A stretch of DNA of 64,000 nt, taken from contig OZ254080.1 of NCBI GenBank assembly GCA_965267485.1, positions 3,038,001-3,102,000 of the forward strand, written 5' to 3'. A program made the position numbers and the translations under genes. This DNA is from JANQJA01 sp965267485. GTDB taxonomy: Bacteria; Pseudomonadota; Gammaproteobacteria; Pseudomonadales; Azotimanducaceae. Below, piece by piece: positions 25,959-33,968 of the stretch (positions are counted from its first letter, which is position 1; each line of letters begins with the position of its first letter). A model generated the notes under the pieces. The model was not told the DNA's origin. It saw nothing but the letters and a program-made list of their open reading frames with translations, and made no database searches.

Positions 25959-27421
25959 CCAGCGTCGGGTCTTGCGGCAGGCCCGGCTCCAGCCTCGTTC
26001 GCTGAGTTGGGCTGCAGCTGCGACACGACGAAAATCGCCAGCAGCGCAAACACGAAGGCCGGCAGGATTTCATAGAGATCGAACAGGCCGCCGCTCAACT
26101 GCTTCCAGGTCACGACGGTCGCCGCGCCCACGACCATGCCGGCAATGGCGCCGTTGCGGGTCATTCGCCGATAGTAGAGTGACATGATGATGACGGGGCC
26201 GAAGCTTGCGCCGAGTCCCGCCCACGCGTAACTCACGAGGCCAAGCACCTTGCTTTGCGGGTCGAGGGCAATCAGCACCGCAATCACCGCGATCGCCAGG
26301 ACCGTGATGCGACCGACGATGACCAGCTCGCGCTCGCTCGCGTGGGGTTTGAGCCAGGTCTTGTAGAAGTCTTCCGACAGCGCGCTGGAGGAAACGAGCA
26401 ACTGCGAGTCGATGGTACTCATGACGGCTGCGAGGATGCCGGCGAGCAGCACGCCAGCGATCCAGGGGTTAAACAGCAGCTGTGTCGAGACAATGAAGAT
26501 TGTTTCGCTGTCTGCCGGGTCCAGTGGGCTCCCCACCGCGTTCAGATAGGCGATGCCAATCACGCCGACGCCCACGGCACCGATACTCGACAGCAGCATC
26601 CAGCTCATGCCGATGGCACCTGCCTTGGCAATCTCGTCGGGCGAGCGAATGGCCATGAACCGAACCAGAATATGCGGTTGGCCAAAATACCCGAGCCCCC
26701 AGGCAGCGAGACTGATGACGCCGAGCGCGGTCGCATCTGCGGTCAGCGAGAGATGCGTCGGATCGACGGCGGCGAGCGCTTCGCGTGTTGCTGCAACGCC
26801 GCCGATCTCCGAGATCATGAACATCGGCACGAGGATCAGCGCGAGGAACATCAGCATGCCCTGAATGAAGTCTGTCCAGCTCACCGCGAGGAAGCCGCCC
26901 ACGGCGGTGTACGTCACGATAACGACCGCACCGAGCAGGAGTGATGTGACATAGGGCAAGTCGAACGTCGACGAGAACAGGGTCGCGCCAGCCACCATCC
27001 CGGATGCCGCATAAAACGTGAAGAACAACAGAATGACGACAGCCGAAACCAGGCGCAGCAAGTGTCCATCATCCTGAAACCGCGCCTCGAAGAAATCGGG
27101 CAACGTGAGCGCGTGCAGATGTTCGGTTTGCTCGCGCAGCGGCCTCGCGACAAAAATCCAGTTGGTCAGCGCCCCGGCCAGGAGGCCGATTGCAATCCAG
27201 CTTTCACCCAGGCCACCGAGATAGAGCGCCCCGGGCAGGCCCAGCAGCAGCCAGCCACTCATGTCGGACGCACCGGCGCTCAGCGCGGTGACGCCCGGGC
27301 CAAGGCGTCTGCCGCCGAGAATATAGTCGTCGAGATTGTTTGTCGTGCGATAGGCGGCGACGCCAATCCCGAGCATGACAAAAATATAGACGCAGAAGGT
27401 CGTCAGCGTCGGAATTGACAC
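25955..27421 (-). CDS. putP: Sodium/proline symporter
   Basis: The 488-aa product is a sodium:solute symporter with about 13 membrane segments. The N-terminal part has the PutP pattern GGRRLGPGVTALSAGASDMSGWLLLGLPGALY, and the middle contains the family signature around AGVLLAGILAAVMSTIDSQLLVSSSALSEDF. It would import proline with Na+. The start is a GTG at 27421 (MSIPTLTTFCVYIF); the next Met falls inside the first membrane segment. A small basic ORF lies 13 bp upstream on the same strand. Confidence 0.92.
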   Translation of the reverse strand: MSIPTLTTFCVYIFVMLGIGVAAYRTTNNLDDYILGGRRLGPGVTALSAGASDMSGWLLLGLPGALYLGGLGESWIAIGLLAGALTNWIFVARPLREQTEHLHALTLPDFFEARFQDDGHLLRLVSAVVILLFFTFYAASGMVAGATLFSSTFDLPYVTSLLLGAVVIVTYTAVGGFLAVSWTDFIQGMLMFLALILVPMFMISEIGGVAATREALAAVDPTHLSLTADATALGVISLAAWGLGYFGQPHILVRFMAIRSPDEIAKAGAIGMSWMLLSSIGAVGVGVIGIAYLNAVGSPLDPADSETIFIVSTQLLFNPWIAGVLLAGILAAVMSTIDSQLLVSSSALSEDFYKTWLKPHASERELVIVGRITVLAIAVIAVLIALDPQSKVLGLVSYAWAGLGASFGPVIIMSLYYRRMTRNGAIAGMVVGAATVVTWKQLSGGLFDLYEILPAFVFALLAIFVVSQLQPNSANEAGAGPAARPDAG

Positions 27422-27434
27422 AGTACGGGATCAG

Positions 27435-27596
27435 TTACTTGTCGACGTTGCGGCGACCGGGGTTCTGCCGACGCGGCTTGGCCTCGGTCACGACGCGATC
27501 GGAACTCCGACGCTCGGTCCCGGGCTGCCGCCGATCGCCCTTGCGGCGCTCGACGCCTTCAGGAGGTCCCGGTTCTTTGGGAGTATCTTTGGACAA
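27435..27596 (-). CDS. Small Arg/Pro-rich ORF upstream of putP (TTG start)
   Basis: This 53-codon frame runs from a TTG at 27596 to a TAA 13 bp before putP. Its product (SKDTPKEPGPPEGVERRKGDRRQ..., ending NPGRRNVDK) repeats the pattern ERR-x-GDRR, typical of short disordered basic proteins. A weak AAGAG precedes the TTG. It may be a real small protein or simply transcribed leader; nothing else is in this 240-bp gap. Confidence 0.4.
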   Translation of the reverse strand: MSKDTPKEPGPPEGVERRKGDRRQPGTERRSSDRVVTEAKPRRQNPGRRNVDK

Positions 27597-27667
27597 TGGT
27601 TGTACGCTCTTTTGCGACAGGGTGAACCAAACTAGAAAAATCGCTCGACAGTGTCAAATCACCTATC

Positions 27668-28420
27668 ATGGCCGCCATGACCGCAGAATCGATCCAGTGG
27701 GGGGAGACGCCGATCCAGGCCAATCGCTGGCACGAGATCGACGATTTGTGGATTGCCGTCGATGAGCGCCCGCACGAGACCGATGTCAGCTACTGCCACG
27801 CCAGGCCCGGCAAGCACGGCTGGCGTTGCTTCTCAGCCCTTCGTGAAGTTCGCGTGCCGGTCAGCACCGAATTCATCGTCGAGCAGCGCCTGTCGCCACG
27901 CCCCGTCGTCGCGCGCCCCTACAAGCCCGTCATCGTACCGGCGCAGCGAAGCGTGACGCTCTACGTCGGTACGCCGCTCTGGCTGACACTGCTGCAGGAG
28001 GGCGAAGTGCTGATCGACGTGCCGGTGACCCGCATGTCCGACACGTGGTTCGGCGTCGATACCATGGCGGGCGAAGTCTGCTTCGACTGTCAGACCCGCG
28101 CGCGAACCTCGATGGATGGTGTTCGCACCAATCCGTTCAAGGCCATCACGCCGGTCGTGGTTCACAACGACATGACGTCGCCCATAACGATTGATCGCAT
28201 CAATCTGCCCGTTCCGCACATGTCCCTGTTCAGGGGACCCGAAAGGCACTGGACGTCACCGCTGATATTGCACAGCCGCGAACGCTGGTCTGAGGAGACG
28301 AACGTGCGTATCGAAGCAGACCCACCGCCAGAGAGCCCGGAGGCCGAACTCGTGGCAAGCCCGCGAGTGCCACTCGAATCCGGCCTGCTCCGAAAAACCA
28401 TGCATCTGCTGCTCGGCTGA
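27668..28420 (+). CDS. Conserved protein of unknown function next to MscS
   Basis: The 250-aa product (WGETPIQANRWHEIDDLWIAV near the start, VYVGTPLWLTLLQEGEV-like central segment, FRGPERHWTSPLILHSRERW later) is a soluble, beta-rich protein; I recall proteins of the DUF432 group lying beside MscS genes but cannot confirm membership. Two Cys (VCFDCQT) are near the middle. Its stop overlaps the mscS start (TGATG), so the two are coupled, suggesting a function tied to the channel. An in-frame ATG at 27677 is an alternative start. Confidence 0.7.
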   Translation: MAAMTAESIQWGETPIQANRWHEIDDLWIAVDERPHETDVSYCHARPGKHGWRCFSALREVRVPVSTEFIVEQRLSPRPVVARPYKPVIVPAQRSVTLYVGTPLWLTLLQEGEVLIDVPVTRMSDTWFGVDTMAGEVCFDCQTRARTSMDGVRTNPFKAITPVVVHNDMTSPITIDRINLPVPHMSLFRGPERHWTSPLILHSRERWSEETNVRIEADPPPESPEAELVASPRVPLESGLLRKTMHLLLG

Positions 28421-29250
28421 TGGATATCACGACGCCCCTTCTCATCAACGCCCTGCAGGCATTGATTCTCGCAACGCTGGGCTGGCTGGCTGCCTCGCTG
28501 CTGCGACGCGGCGTGCGTACAGGTCTCGGCAACCGGCTCGACCGGCACCAGATCAGTCTGACGGAACGGCTCGTGTTCTGGGCGACCTTTGCGGTCTTCG
28601 CGGCCGCCGCGCTCAATCAGCTCGGCTTCGAACTCGGGATCATGCTGGGCGCTGCCGGCATACTGACGGTGGCCCTCGGCTTTGCCTCCCAGACATCGGC
28701 GACGAACATCATCAGCGGGCTGTTTGTGCTCGGCGAGCGAAGCGTCTCAGTGGGCGACATCATCACGATCGGCGGAACGACGGGTGAGATCCTCTCGATT
28801 GACTGGCTGTCCATCAAGCTCCGTACGTTCGACAATCTGTATATCCGGATTCCGAATGAGACGTTCATCAAGTCCGAGGTGACCAACCTCACGCGATTCC
28901 CGATCCGCCGCGCCGACATCCAGGTTGGCATTGCCTATCACGAAGACATCGCGGTCGCCCGCTCTGTGCTGCTGCGCGTGGCCGATGACAACCCGCTGTG
29001 CCTGACACAGCCGGAACCACTGATTATCCTGCGCGGGTTCGGCGATTCGTCGATCAACCTGCAATGCTCCGTCTGGGCGCTGCGCGAGAACTTCCTGGCC
29101 CTGCGAAACTCGATTCAGGAAGAGATCAAACTGGCCTTCGATGAAGCGGGCATTGAAATTCCATACCCGCACCGCACACTGTACATAGGTGAAAAATCGC
29201 TGCCGCTGGTCGTGCAGCAAGAGAGTTCTGATGACACAACCCGCAACTGA
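28420..29250 (+). CDS. mscS: Small-conductance mechanosensitive channel, MscS family
   Basis: MscS channels open on hypo-osmotic stress to release solutes. The 276-aa product has membrane segments in the first 110 residues, the pore helix region GIMLGAAGILTVALGFASQTSATNIISG, and the beta domain VSVGDIITIGGTTGEILSIDWLSIKLRTFDNLYIRIPN. Length is near the E. coli protein (286). Its coding end overlaps the start of the RimB-like gene by 20 bp. Confidence 0.93.
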   Translation: MDITTPLLINALQALILATLGWLAASLLRRGVRTGLGNRLDRHQISLTERLVFWATFAVFAAAALNQLGFELGIMLGAAGILTVALGFASQTSATNIISGLFVLGERSVSVGDIITIGGTTGEILSIDWLSIKLRTFDNLYIRIPNETFIKSEVTNLTRFPIRRADIQVGIAYHEDIAVARSVLLRVADDNPLCLTQPEPLIILRGFGDSSINLQCSVWALRENFLALRNSIQEEIKLAFDEAGIEIPYPHRTLYIGEKSLPLVVQQESSDDTTRN

Positions 29251-29683
29251 ATCACGCGTCACGCTCGGCTGGAGAGAATGGATCGACCTGCCGGGTCTCG
29301 ATGCCGCGGACATCCTCGCCAAGGTCGATACCGGCGCCAAGACCTGCGCGCTGCATACCTTCTACATCGACGAGTTCGAGCGCGACGGTGTGCCCTGGAT
29401 CCGTTTCGGGCTTCACCCCAACCGGCACACCGACAAGTTCGCCGTGCACTGTGAAGCACCGGTCAAGGAAAAGCGTGATGTCACCGACTCCGGCGGGCAT
29501 ACCGAAAACCGCTATGTGATCGAGACCGACCTGCAGGTCGGCGAAACACGGTTTCCCGCCGAAGTGACACTCACCAACCGGGACAACATGAAGTACCGTT
29601 TTCTGCTCGGGCGGAACGCAATGCGGCGACGGTTCGTGGTCGATCCGGCAGGCTCGTACCGGCTCGGCCGGAGGGACGACTGA
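29231..29683 (+). CDS. RimB-like retropepsin-fold peptidase (ATP-dependent zinc protease family)
   Basis: The 150-aa product contains the aspartic-protease-like motif KVDTGAKTCALH (Asp33-Thr-Gly) and the late LLGRNAMRRRFVVDP. Family members, annotated as ATP-dependent zinc protease or RimB, trim the poly-glutamate tail that RimK adds to ribosomal protein S6. The start is the ATG at 29231, inside the end of mscS. A rimK gene normally follows; none is present here, and the next gene is an aspartoacylase-family enzyme. Confidence 0.83.
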   Translation: MTQPATESRVTLGWREWIDLPGLDAADILAKVDTGAKTCALHTFYIDEFERDGVPWIRFGLHPNRHTDKFAVHCEAPVKEKRDVTDSGGHTENRYVIETDLQVGETRFPAEVTLTNRDNMKYRFLLGRNAMRRRFVVDPAGSYRLGRRDD

Positions 29684-30750
29684 TCGACACGAAATCCCGG
29701 CGCGGCCGCAATGTACCGTTCGAGTTTGGCGGTGAGACGATTCACCCCGGCGAGCGGAAGATTATCGATATCCCGCTCGCACCGCTCGTCACCAATGACA
29801 ACCTCGCCATGTCGGTCAACGTACTCGTTGGCCGGATGGCGGGCCCGACGCTGCTGATCGGCGCCGCCATCCACGGCGACGAAATCAATGGCGTGGAGAT
29901 CATCCGGCGCCTGCTGCGTCACCCCTCACTGAGCCAGCTGCGGGGCAACCTGCTGGCGATTCCCGTCGTCAACGTGCACGGGTTCCTGCACCAGACGCGG
30001 TACCTGCCGGACGGGCGCGATCTCAACCGCAGCTTCCCCGGCTCGAGCAAGGGTTCGCTGGCGTCGAGAGTGGCCGACAAGTTCGTCGACCAGTTGCTGT
30101 CACGATGTGACTTCGCCCTCGACCTGCATACCGGGGCGCGACATCGAACAAACCTACCGCAGATTCGCGTCGACCTCAGCAATGAGGCCTCGAAGGAACT
30201 CGGGATGGCGTTCGGCGTACCGGTGCTGATGCACTCGCGCCTGCGGGATGGCTCGTTGCGCGAGGAGGCAGCCGAGCGCGGCATTCCGTTCCTGCTGTAC
30301 GAGGGCGGCGAGAGCCTGCGCTTCGATGAGTTCTCCATCCGAGTGGGCGTGCGCGGCGTCATGAACGTCATGCGGCATCTGGGTATGCTGCGGCCGACCC
30401 GGCGCAAGCATCCCCCGCCGACGCCTTTCATTGCCCGGCGATCGACCTGGGTCCGCCCCAACATGAGCGGCGTGCTGCGCAGCCTCGTCAGCCTGGGTTC
30501 GCGGGTTTCAGAGGGCGATCTGCTGGGCATTGTCGGCGACCCGATGGGCGATCAGGAAGCCCCGGTCTACTGCCCGGAAGACGGCATTGTGATCGGCAAG
30601 CTGAACCTGCCGCTCGTCAACGAGGGGGACGCGATTTTCCATATTGCGTGCTACAAGGATCGCACCGAGGACGCCGAACAGGCGATCAACGAACTGCAGG
30701 AAGAGGTCGGATCGCAGGTGGATCAGGACCCCATGTTCATCTCGCCATAA
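29680..30750 (+). CDS. Succinylglutamate desuccinylase/aspartoacylase family protein, probable CTG start
   Basis: The product is a zinc-dependent carboxypeptidase-like enzyme: GAAIHGDEINGVEIIRRLL carries the first His and Glu ligands, DLHTGARHRTNLPQIR the second His, and LLYEGGESLRFDE a later Glu. A C-terminal barrel-sandwich domain follows. The first ATG is at 29809, but the frame upstream of it encodes a typical family N-terminus (FEFGGETIHPGERKIIDIPL). Upstream there is no ATG, GTG or TTG; a CTG at 29680 has GGAGG five bases before it and overlaps the RimB stop (CTGA), so CTG is the most plausible start, giving 356 aa. Confidence 0.82.
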   Translation: MIDTKSRRGRNVPFEFGGETIHPGERKIIDIPLAPLVTNDNLAMSVNVLVGRMAGPTLLIGAAIHGDEINGVEIIRRLLRHPSLSQLRGNLLAIPVVNVHGFLHQTRYLPDGRDLNRSFPGSSKGSLASRVADKFVDQLLSRCDFALDLHTGARHRTNLPQIRVDLSNEASKELGMAFGVPVLMHSRLRDGSLREEAAERGIPFLLYEGGESLRFDEFSIRVGVRGVMNVMRHLGMLRPTRRKHPPPTPFIARRSTWVRPNMSGVLRSLVSLGSRVSEGDLLGIVGDPMGDQEAPVYCPEDGIVIGKLNLPLVNEGDAIFHIACYKDRTEDAEQAINELQEEVGSQVDQDPMFISP

Positions 30751-30765
30751 TTGCCCCGTGACTGC

Positions 30766-30794
30766 TTGACGTCCCTGACCAACATCCCTAGAAT
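30766..30794 (+). promoter_or_regulatory. Promoter of tRNA-Glu
   Basis: TTGACG at 30766-30771 and TAGAAT at 30789-30794 are separated by exactly 17 bp and followed by a GC-rich discriminator (GCGCGG), typical of stringently controlled stable-RNA promoters. The mature tRNA begins 15 bp after the -10. Confidence 0.8.
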
Positions 30795-30808
30795 GCGCGG
30801 CTTCTTGT

Positions 30809-30884
30809 GTCCCCTTCGTCTAGAGGCCTAGGACTCCAGGTTTTCATCCTGGCAACAGGGGTTCGACTCCCCTAGGGGACGCCA
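30809..30884 (+). tRNA. tRNA-Glu (anticodon TTC)
   Basis: GTCCCCTTCGTCTAG at the 5' end, anticodon stem CCAGG/CCTGG around loop TTTTCAT (anticodon TTC), T-arm with GGTTCGACTCC, and an acceptor strand closing with GGGGAC before GCCA. Encoded CCA is present. Sixty bp separate it from tRNA-Gly. Confidence 0.98.
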
Positions 30885-30944
30885 TACAAGCGTTATCGGG
30901 GTCTTTTCAGAAGGCCCCAACGCGGTAGAATAGACAGTCCCGAT

Positions 30945-31020
30945 GCGGGTATAGCTCAGTTGGTAGAGCGCGACCTTGCCAAGGTCGAGGCCACCGGTTC
31001 GAACCCGGTTACCCGCTCCA
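30945..31020 (+). tRNA. tRNA-Gly (anticodon GCC)
   Basis: GCGGGTATAGCTCAGTTGG at the 5' end, anticodon stem GACCT/AGGTC with loop carrying GCC, T-arm GGTTCGAACCC, and acceptor ACCCGC-T-CCA with encoded CCA. A TAGAAT -10 element precedes it at 30926-30931. Its 3' end is repeated downstream, marking it as a likely integration target. Confidence 0.98.
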
Positions 31021-31060
31021 ATTCAAATATTCTTCGTGGCCGAAACCGAGCGGCATCTGG

Positions 31061-31106
31061 CCGGTTCGAAGACTGCGCGTCCCGCCCGCTTACCCGCTCC
31101 AATTCA
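31061..31106 (+). repeat. Partial second copy of the tRNA-Gly 3' end
   Basis: TTACCCGCTCCAATTCA at 31009-31025 (end of tRNA-Gly plus five flanking bases) recurs exactly at 31090-31106, and CCGGTTCGAA of the T-arm (30994-31003) recurs at 31061-31070. The material between is diverged. This is the scar expected when an element integrates in a tRNA 3' end, or the relic of a decayed tandem tRNA. Confidence 0.75.
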
Positions 31107-31174
31107 CGTCCACAACTTCCCAACGTTTTTCCACCGCAGTATCCTGATGCGCCCACCCATCAAGGTGAGCACCC

Positions 31175-32143
31175 GTGGCAAGCATCGACAAGCTCATGCA
31201 ACTCCACCAGATCTTCGACGGTCGACGCACTCCCATTTCGGTTGCCGCGCTCGCCGACCGCCTCGAATGCAGCGAAAAGACCGTCAGGCGTTACATTCAC
31301 GACCTTCAGAACGAACTCGGCGCGCCGCTCATCAACGCAACCAAGGGCTGGTTCTACGACCGATCGAGACTCGACGACTGGCAAGTGCCCGGGCTCTGGA
31401 TGACCAAAGAAGAGTCACAGGCCATTCTGCTGCTGCTCGATATGTTGGGGCGGTTTGGCAATGGACTGCTCAACGACGAGCTCCGCAGCATTCGATCACG
31501 AGTCGACAAGATCCTGGAAAAACGTGGCGTCGATCGTGCCGCTCTGGAAGACAAGATCCACATTGTGCCCGTTGGCCAGCGCGCACTGCCAACCGACCGT
31601 CTGCAGCAGGTCACGACTGCGCTGGTCGACAACAAGCGCCTCTCGATCAGATACAGGGACTTTAATCAGAAATCCTCCAACCGAACCATCAGCCCGCAGC
31701 GACTCGTGTACTACCGCGACAACTGGTACGTCGCCGCCTGGTGTCATGCAAGACGAGGGCTGCGCATCTTCTCACTCGCGCGAATAGAACATTGTGCGTT
31801 GACCGAGGACAGGGCGATTTCAGTCACGAAGAAAATACTCAATCGTGAACTCGATAGCGCCTATGGAGTTTTCACCGGCGAACCCAAGCGAACCGCTGTG
31901 CTCAGATTCCTGCCCGCGATTGCAAACGAGATCGCGATTCAGCAATGGCACCCCGCACAGCGAGGCCGGTGGGAGGATGACGAATATGTTCTCACTATCC
32001 CCTATAGCGAATCGAAAGAACTGCTTCAGGACGTTCTGAAGCACCTGCCGAGCGTTTGTGTCGACGAACCCGCAGAGCTTCGCGACGAACTCCAGCGAAT
32101 ACTGGCAGCGTCGCTCGAATCAGCGCAGCAGATGACCGGCTAA
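31175..32143 (+). CDS. WYL-domain transcriptional regulator
   Basis: The 322-aa product has an N-terminal winged helix-turn-helix (ISVAALADRLECSEKTVRRYIHDL) and a WYL domain (LSIRYRDFNQKS...ISPQRLVYYRDNWYVAAWCHARRGLRIFSLARIEHC), then a C-terminal WCX extension. WYL proteins bind nucleic acid ligands and often regulate CRISPR-Cas or other defence loci. The start is GTG at 31175. It lies immediately after the tRNA scar and upstream of rmuC and the cas genes on the same strand, so control of the type I-G locus is a reasonable inference. Confidence 0.9.
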   Translation: MASIDKLMQLHQIFDGRRTPISVAALADRLECSEKTVRRYIHDLQNELGAPLINATKGWFYDRSRLDDWQVPGLWMTKEESQAILLLLDMLGRFGNGLLNDELRSIRSRVDKILEKRGVDRAALEDKIHIVPVGQRALPTDRLQQVTTALVDNKRLSIRYRDFNQKSSNRTISPQRLVYYRDNWYVAAWCHARRGLRIFSLARIEHCALTEDRAISVTKKILNRELDSAYGVFTGEPKRTAVLRFLPAIANEIAIQQWHPAQRGRWEDDEYVLTIPYSESKELLQDVLKHLPSVCVDEPAELRDELQRILAASLESAQQMTG

Positions 32144-32216
32144 CTGGATAGACATACAGGAACAGTTTTGTCCCGGTCATCACCTAAGGTATCGATCAGA
32201 TTCATGGGGATGAGTG

Positions 32217-33497
32217 ATGTTCGATCCAGTTTCAGCAGTCACCGGCTTTGCAGCAGGCATAGTGCTCGGGCTGATTGTGCTCTATGTGCGCACAAACGCC
32301 AGCTACCAAAACGGAATTCGCGAGGGCGAAGCTGACCGCATTCGACTGGAAGAACGGCTCGCGCAGCAAGAGGCGCGAATGCAGGAGACCAACAAGCAGC
32401 TGAGCGACACATTCCAGCAGCTTTCCCATGGCGCATTGGAGAAGAACAACGAGTCTTTCCTTCGTCTGGCCAAGACCGTACTTGATCGATACCAGCAAGG
32501 CGCAAGAGACGATCTTTCCTCGCGCCAGCAAGCCATTGAACAGATGACCAAACCCATCCGTGAACGTCTGGAGAAATTCGACTCAAAGCTGGATGAACTG
32601 GAAAAGTCACGTGTGGGTGCGTATCGCGCCATCGATCAACAGATGAAAGCTCTGCTTGAGACGCACTTACCGCGTCTTCACTCAGAAACAGCAAATCTTG
32701 TGAAAGCCCTGCGGCAACCAACCACACGGGGTCGCTGGGGTGAGGTGCAGCTGCGGCGGGTTGTTGAACTCGCCGGGATGCTCGAGCATTGCGACTTCCT
32801 GGAACAGGAAACGGCACACACCGAGACGGGCCGCCTGCGGCCTGACATGCTCATCAGACTCCCGGGCGGGCATCAGATCATCATCGACTCCAAAGCGCCC
32901 GTCGATGCCTACCTGACCGCCGTTGAAGCCGAAAATGACGATACCCGTGCCGCCGCGCTTGCCAACCATGCGAGGCAAGTGCGGAATCACGTTGAGGCGC
33001 TCGGCAAGAAGGACTACCACGAACAGTTCGAGCCGACGCCCGAGTTTGTGGTGATGTTCGTACCCGGCGAAGCCTTTTTTAGTGCTGCACTTGCGCAGGA
33101 CCCTGAGCTCATCGAATACGGCGCCGATCGGCGCGTCATCCCTGCCAGCCCGACGACCCTCATCGCACTGCTAAAGGCGGTGGCGTACGGTTGGCGGCAG
33201 GAGGCCCTGGAGCAAAACGCCAGAGAGGTCGCTGCGCTCGGCAAGGAGTTACACGACCGTATTCAATCGCTTGCGGGCCACTGGACGACTGTGGGTAAGC
33301 GCCTTGATCAGGCTGTTGGCGCATACAACACATCTGTGAACGTTCTGGAAAACAGAGTGCTGACGAGCACACGACGCTTCCAGGAACTGCGTGCCGCACC
33401 AGATCACAGCGAGATTGACTCCGCGTCACCGATTGAGCGCGGTGTACGAAGTCTCTCTGCACCGGAACTAGCGAGTTCGCATGAAGACAACGACTGA
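32217..33497 (+). CDS. rmuC: DNA recombination protein RmuC
   Basis: The 426-aa product has an N-terminal membrane anchor (AVTGFAAGIVLGLIVLYV), a long coiled coil (residues about 35-170) and the RmuC nuclease-like domain with RGRWGEVQLRRVVELAGM, DMLIRLPGGHQIIIDSKAPVDAY and FVVMFVPGEAFFSAAL. RmuC is linked to limiting short inverted-repeat recombination and has been seen with defence genes. The ATG at 32217 (after GGGGA) is preferred to the GTG one codon earlier. Its C-terminus is 12 bp from the convergent BrnA gene. Confidence 0.93.
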   Translation: MFDPVSAVTGFAAGIVLGLIVLYVRTNASYQNGIREGEADRIRLEERLAQQEARMQETNKQLSDTFQQLSHGALEKNNESFLRLAKTVLDRYQQGARDDLSSRQQAIEQMTKPIRERLEKFDSKLDELEKSRVGAYRAIDQQMKALLETHLPRLHSETANLVKALRQPTTRGRWGEVQLRRVVELAGMLEHCDFLEQETAHTETGRLRPDMLIRLPGGHQIIIDSKAPVDAYLTAVEAENDDTRAAALANHARQVRNHVEALGKKDYHEQFEPTPEFVVMFVPGEAFFSAALAQDPELIEYGADRRVIPASPTTLIALLKAVAYGWRQEALEQNAREVAALGKELHDRIQSLAGHWTTVGKRLDQAVGAYNTSVNVLENRVLTSTRRFQELRAAPDHSEIDSASPIERGVRSLSAPELASSHEDND

Positions 33498-33509
33498 GCG
33501 ATCTGCGGG

Positions 33510-33806
33510 TTACTTATCGCGCGCTACGTTCGCGTCAACGAAGGCGCGAAGCACGGCGTTTATTCTGGTCTGGTACCCAGTGCCTTGCGCCTTGAACCAA
33601 TCAAGAACATCTTCGTCGATCCGTAGCGTGATCTGCTGCTTCTTCGGCACCGGCCTCAGCCCTTTGCGAAGCACAGACCTCGCAAACGCTTCTGGTGTGA
33701 TTTCGGGCGCACCAGACGTGTCGATGTTGTCATCATCTTGTGCATCGACCCAATTCCAGTTTGTCTGGCTAATCTTTGAACGGCGCGTTTTGGAAGTCTT
33801 GCTCAT
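33510..33806 (-). CDS. brnA: BrnA-type antitoxin
   Basis: The 98-aa product ends with the BrnA ribbon-helix-helix domain: ITPEAFARSVLRKGLRPVPKKQQITLRIDEDVLDWFKAQGTGYQTRINAVLRAF. BrnA represses its operon and neutralises the BrnT RNase. The ATG at 33806 starts MSKTSKTRRSK. The expected brnT gene directly upstream is reduced to a broken fragment overlapping the brnA start, so this looks like an orphan antitoxin. Confidence 0.88.
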   Translation of the reverse strand: MSKTSKTRRSKISQTNWNWVDAQDDDNIDTSGAPEITPEAFARSVLRKGLRPVPKKQQITLRIDEDVLDWFKAQGTGYQTRINAVLRAFVDANVARDK

Positions 33807-33882
33807 AGCGTGTCGTCTTTCGGGCAGAGATGATTCGGATGACAGTCTCGTGCTAAGCGGAGCCGCCCACAACAACCACCAG
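33769..33882 (-). pseudogene. Remnant of the 3' end of brnT toxin gene
   Basis: In the minus frame starting at 33882 the translation reads LVVVVGGSA-stop-HETVIRIISARKTTRYEQDFQ and ends at a TAG at 33769-33771. IRIISARK-x-TRxE is the conserved C-terminus of BrnT. It overlaps the brnA start as intact brnTA pairs do, but it has an in-frame stop and no 5' part, so the toxin is gone. Confidence 0.7.
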
Positions 33883-33968
33883 ATACTATGACTCACTGCG
33901 TCTTATTGCCAGAAAAGTACGCACACCAGCACGCTTTTCGTAACCGTCCCAAGTACTAGGAGAACAGA

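Noticed and set aside
31021..31110. A second functional tRNA-Gly
   Set aside because: Only the T-arm and 3' end fragments are similar; no D-arm or anticodon arm can be folded.
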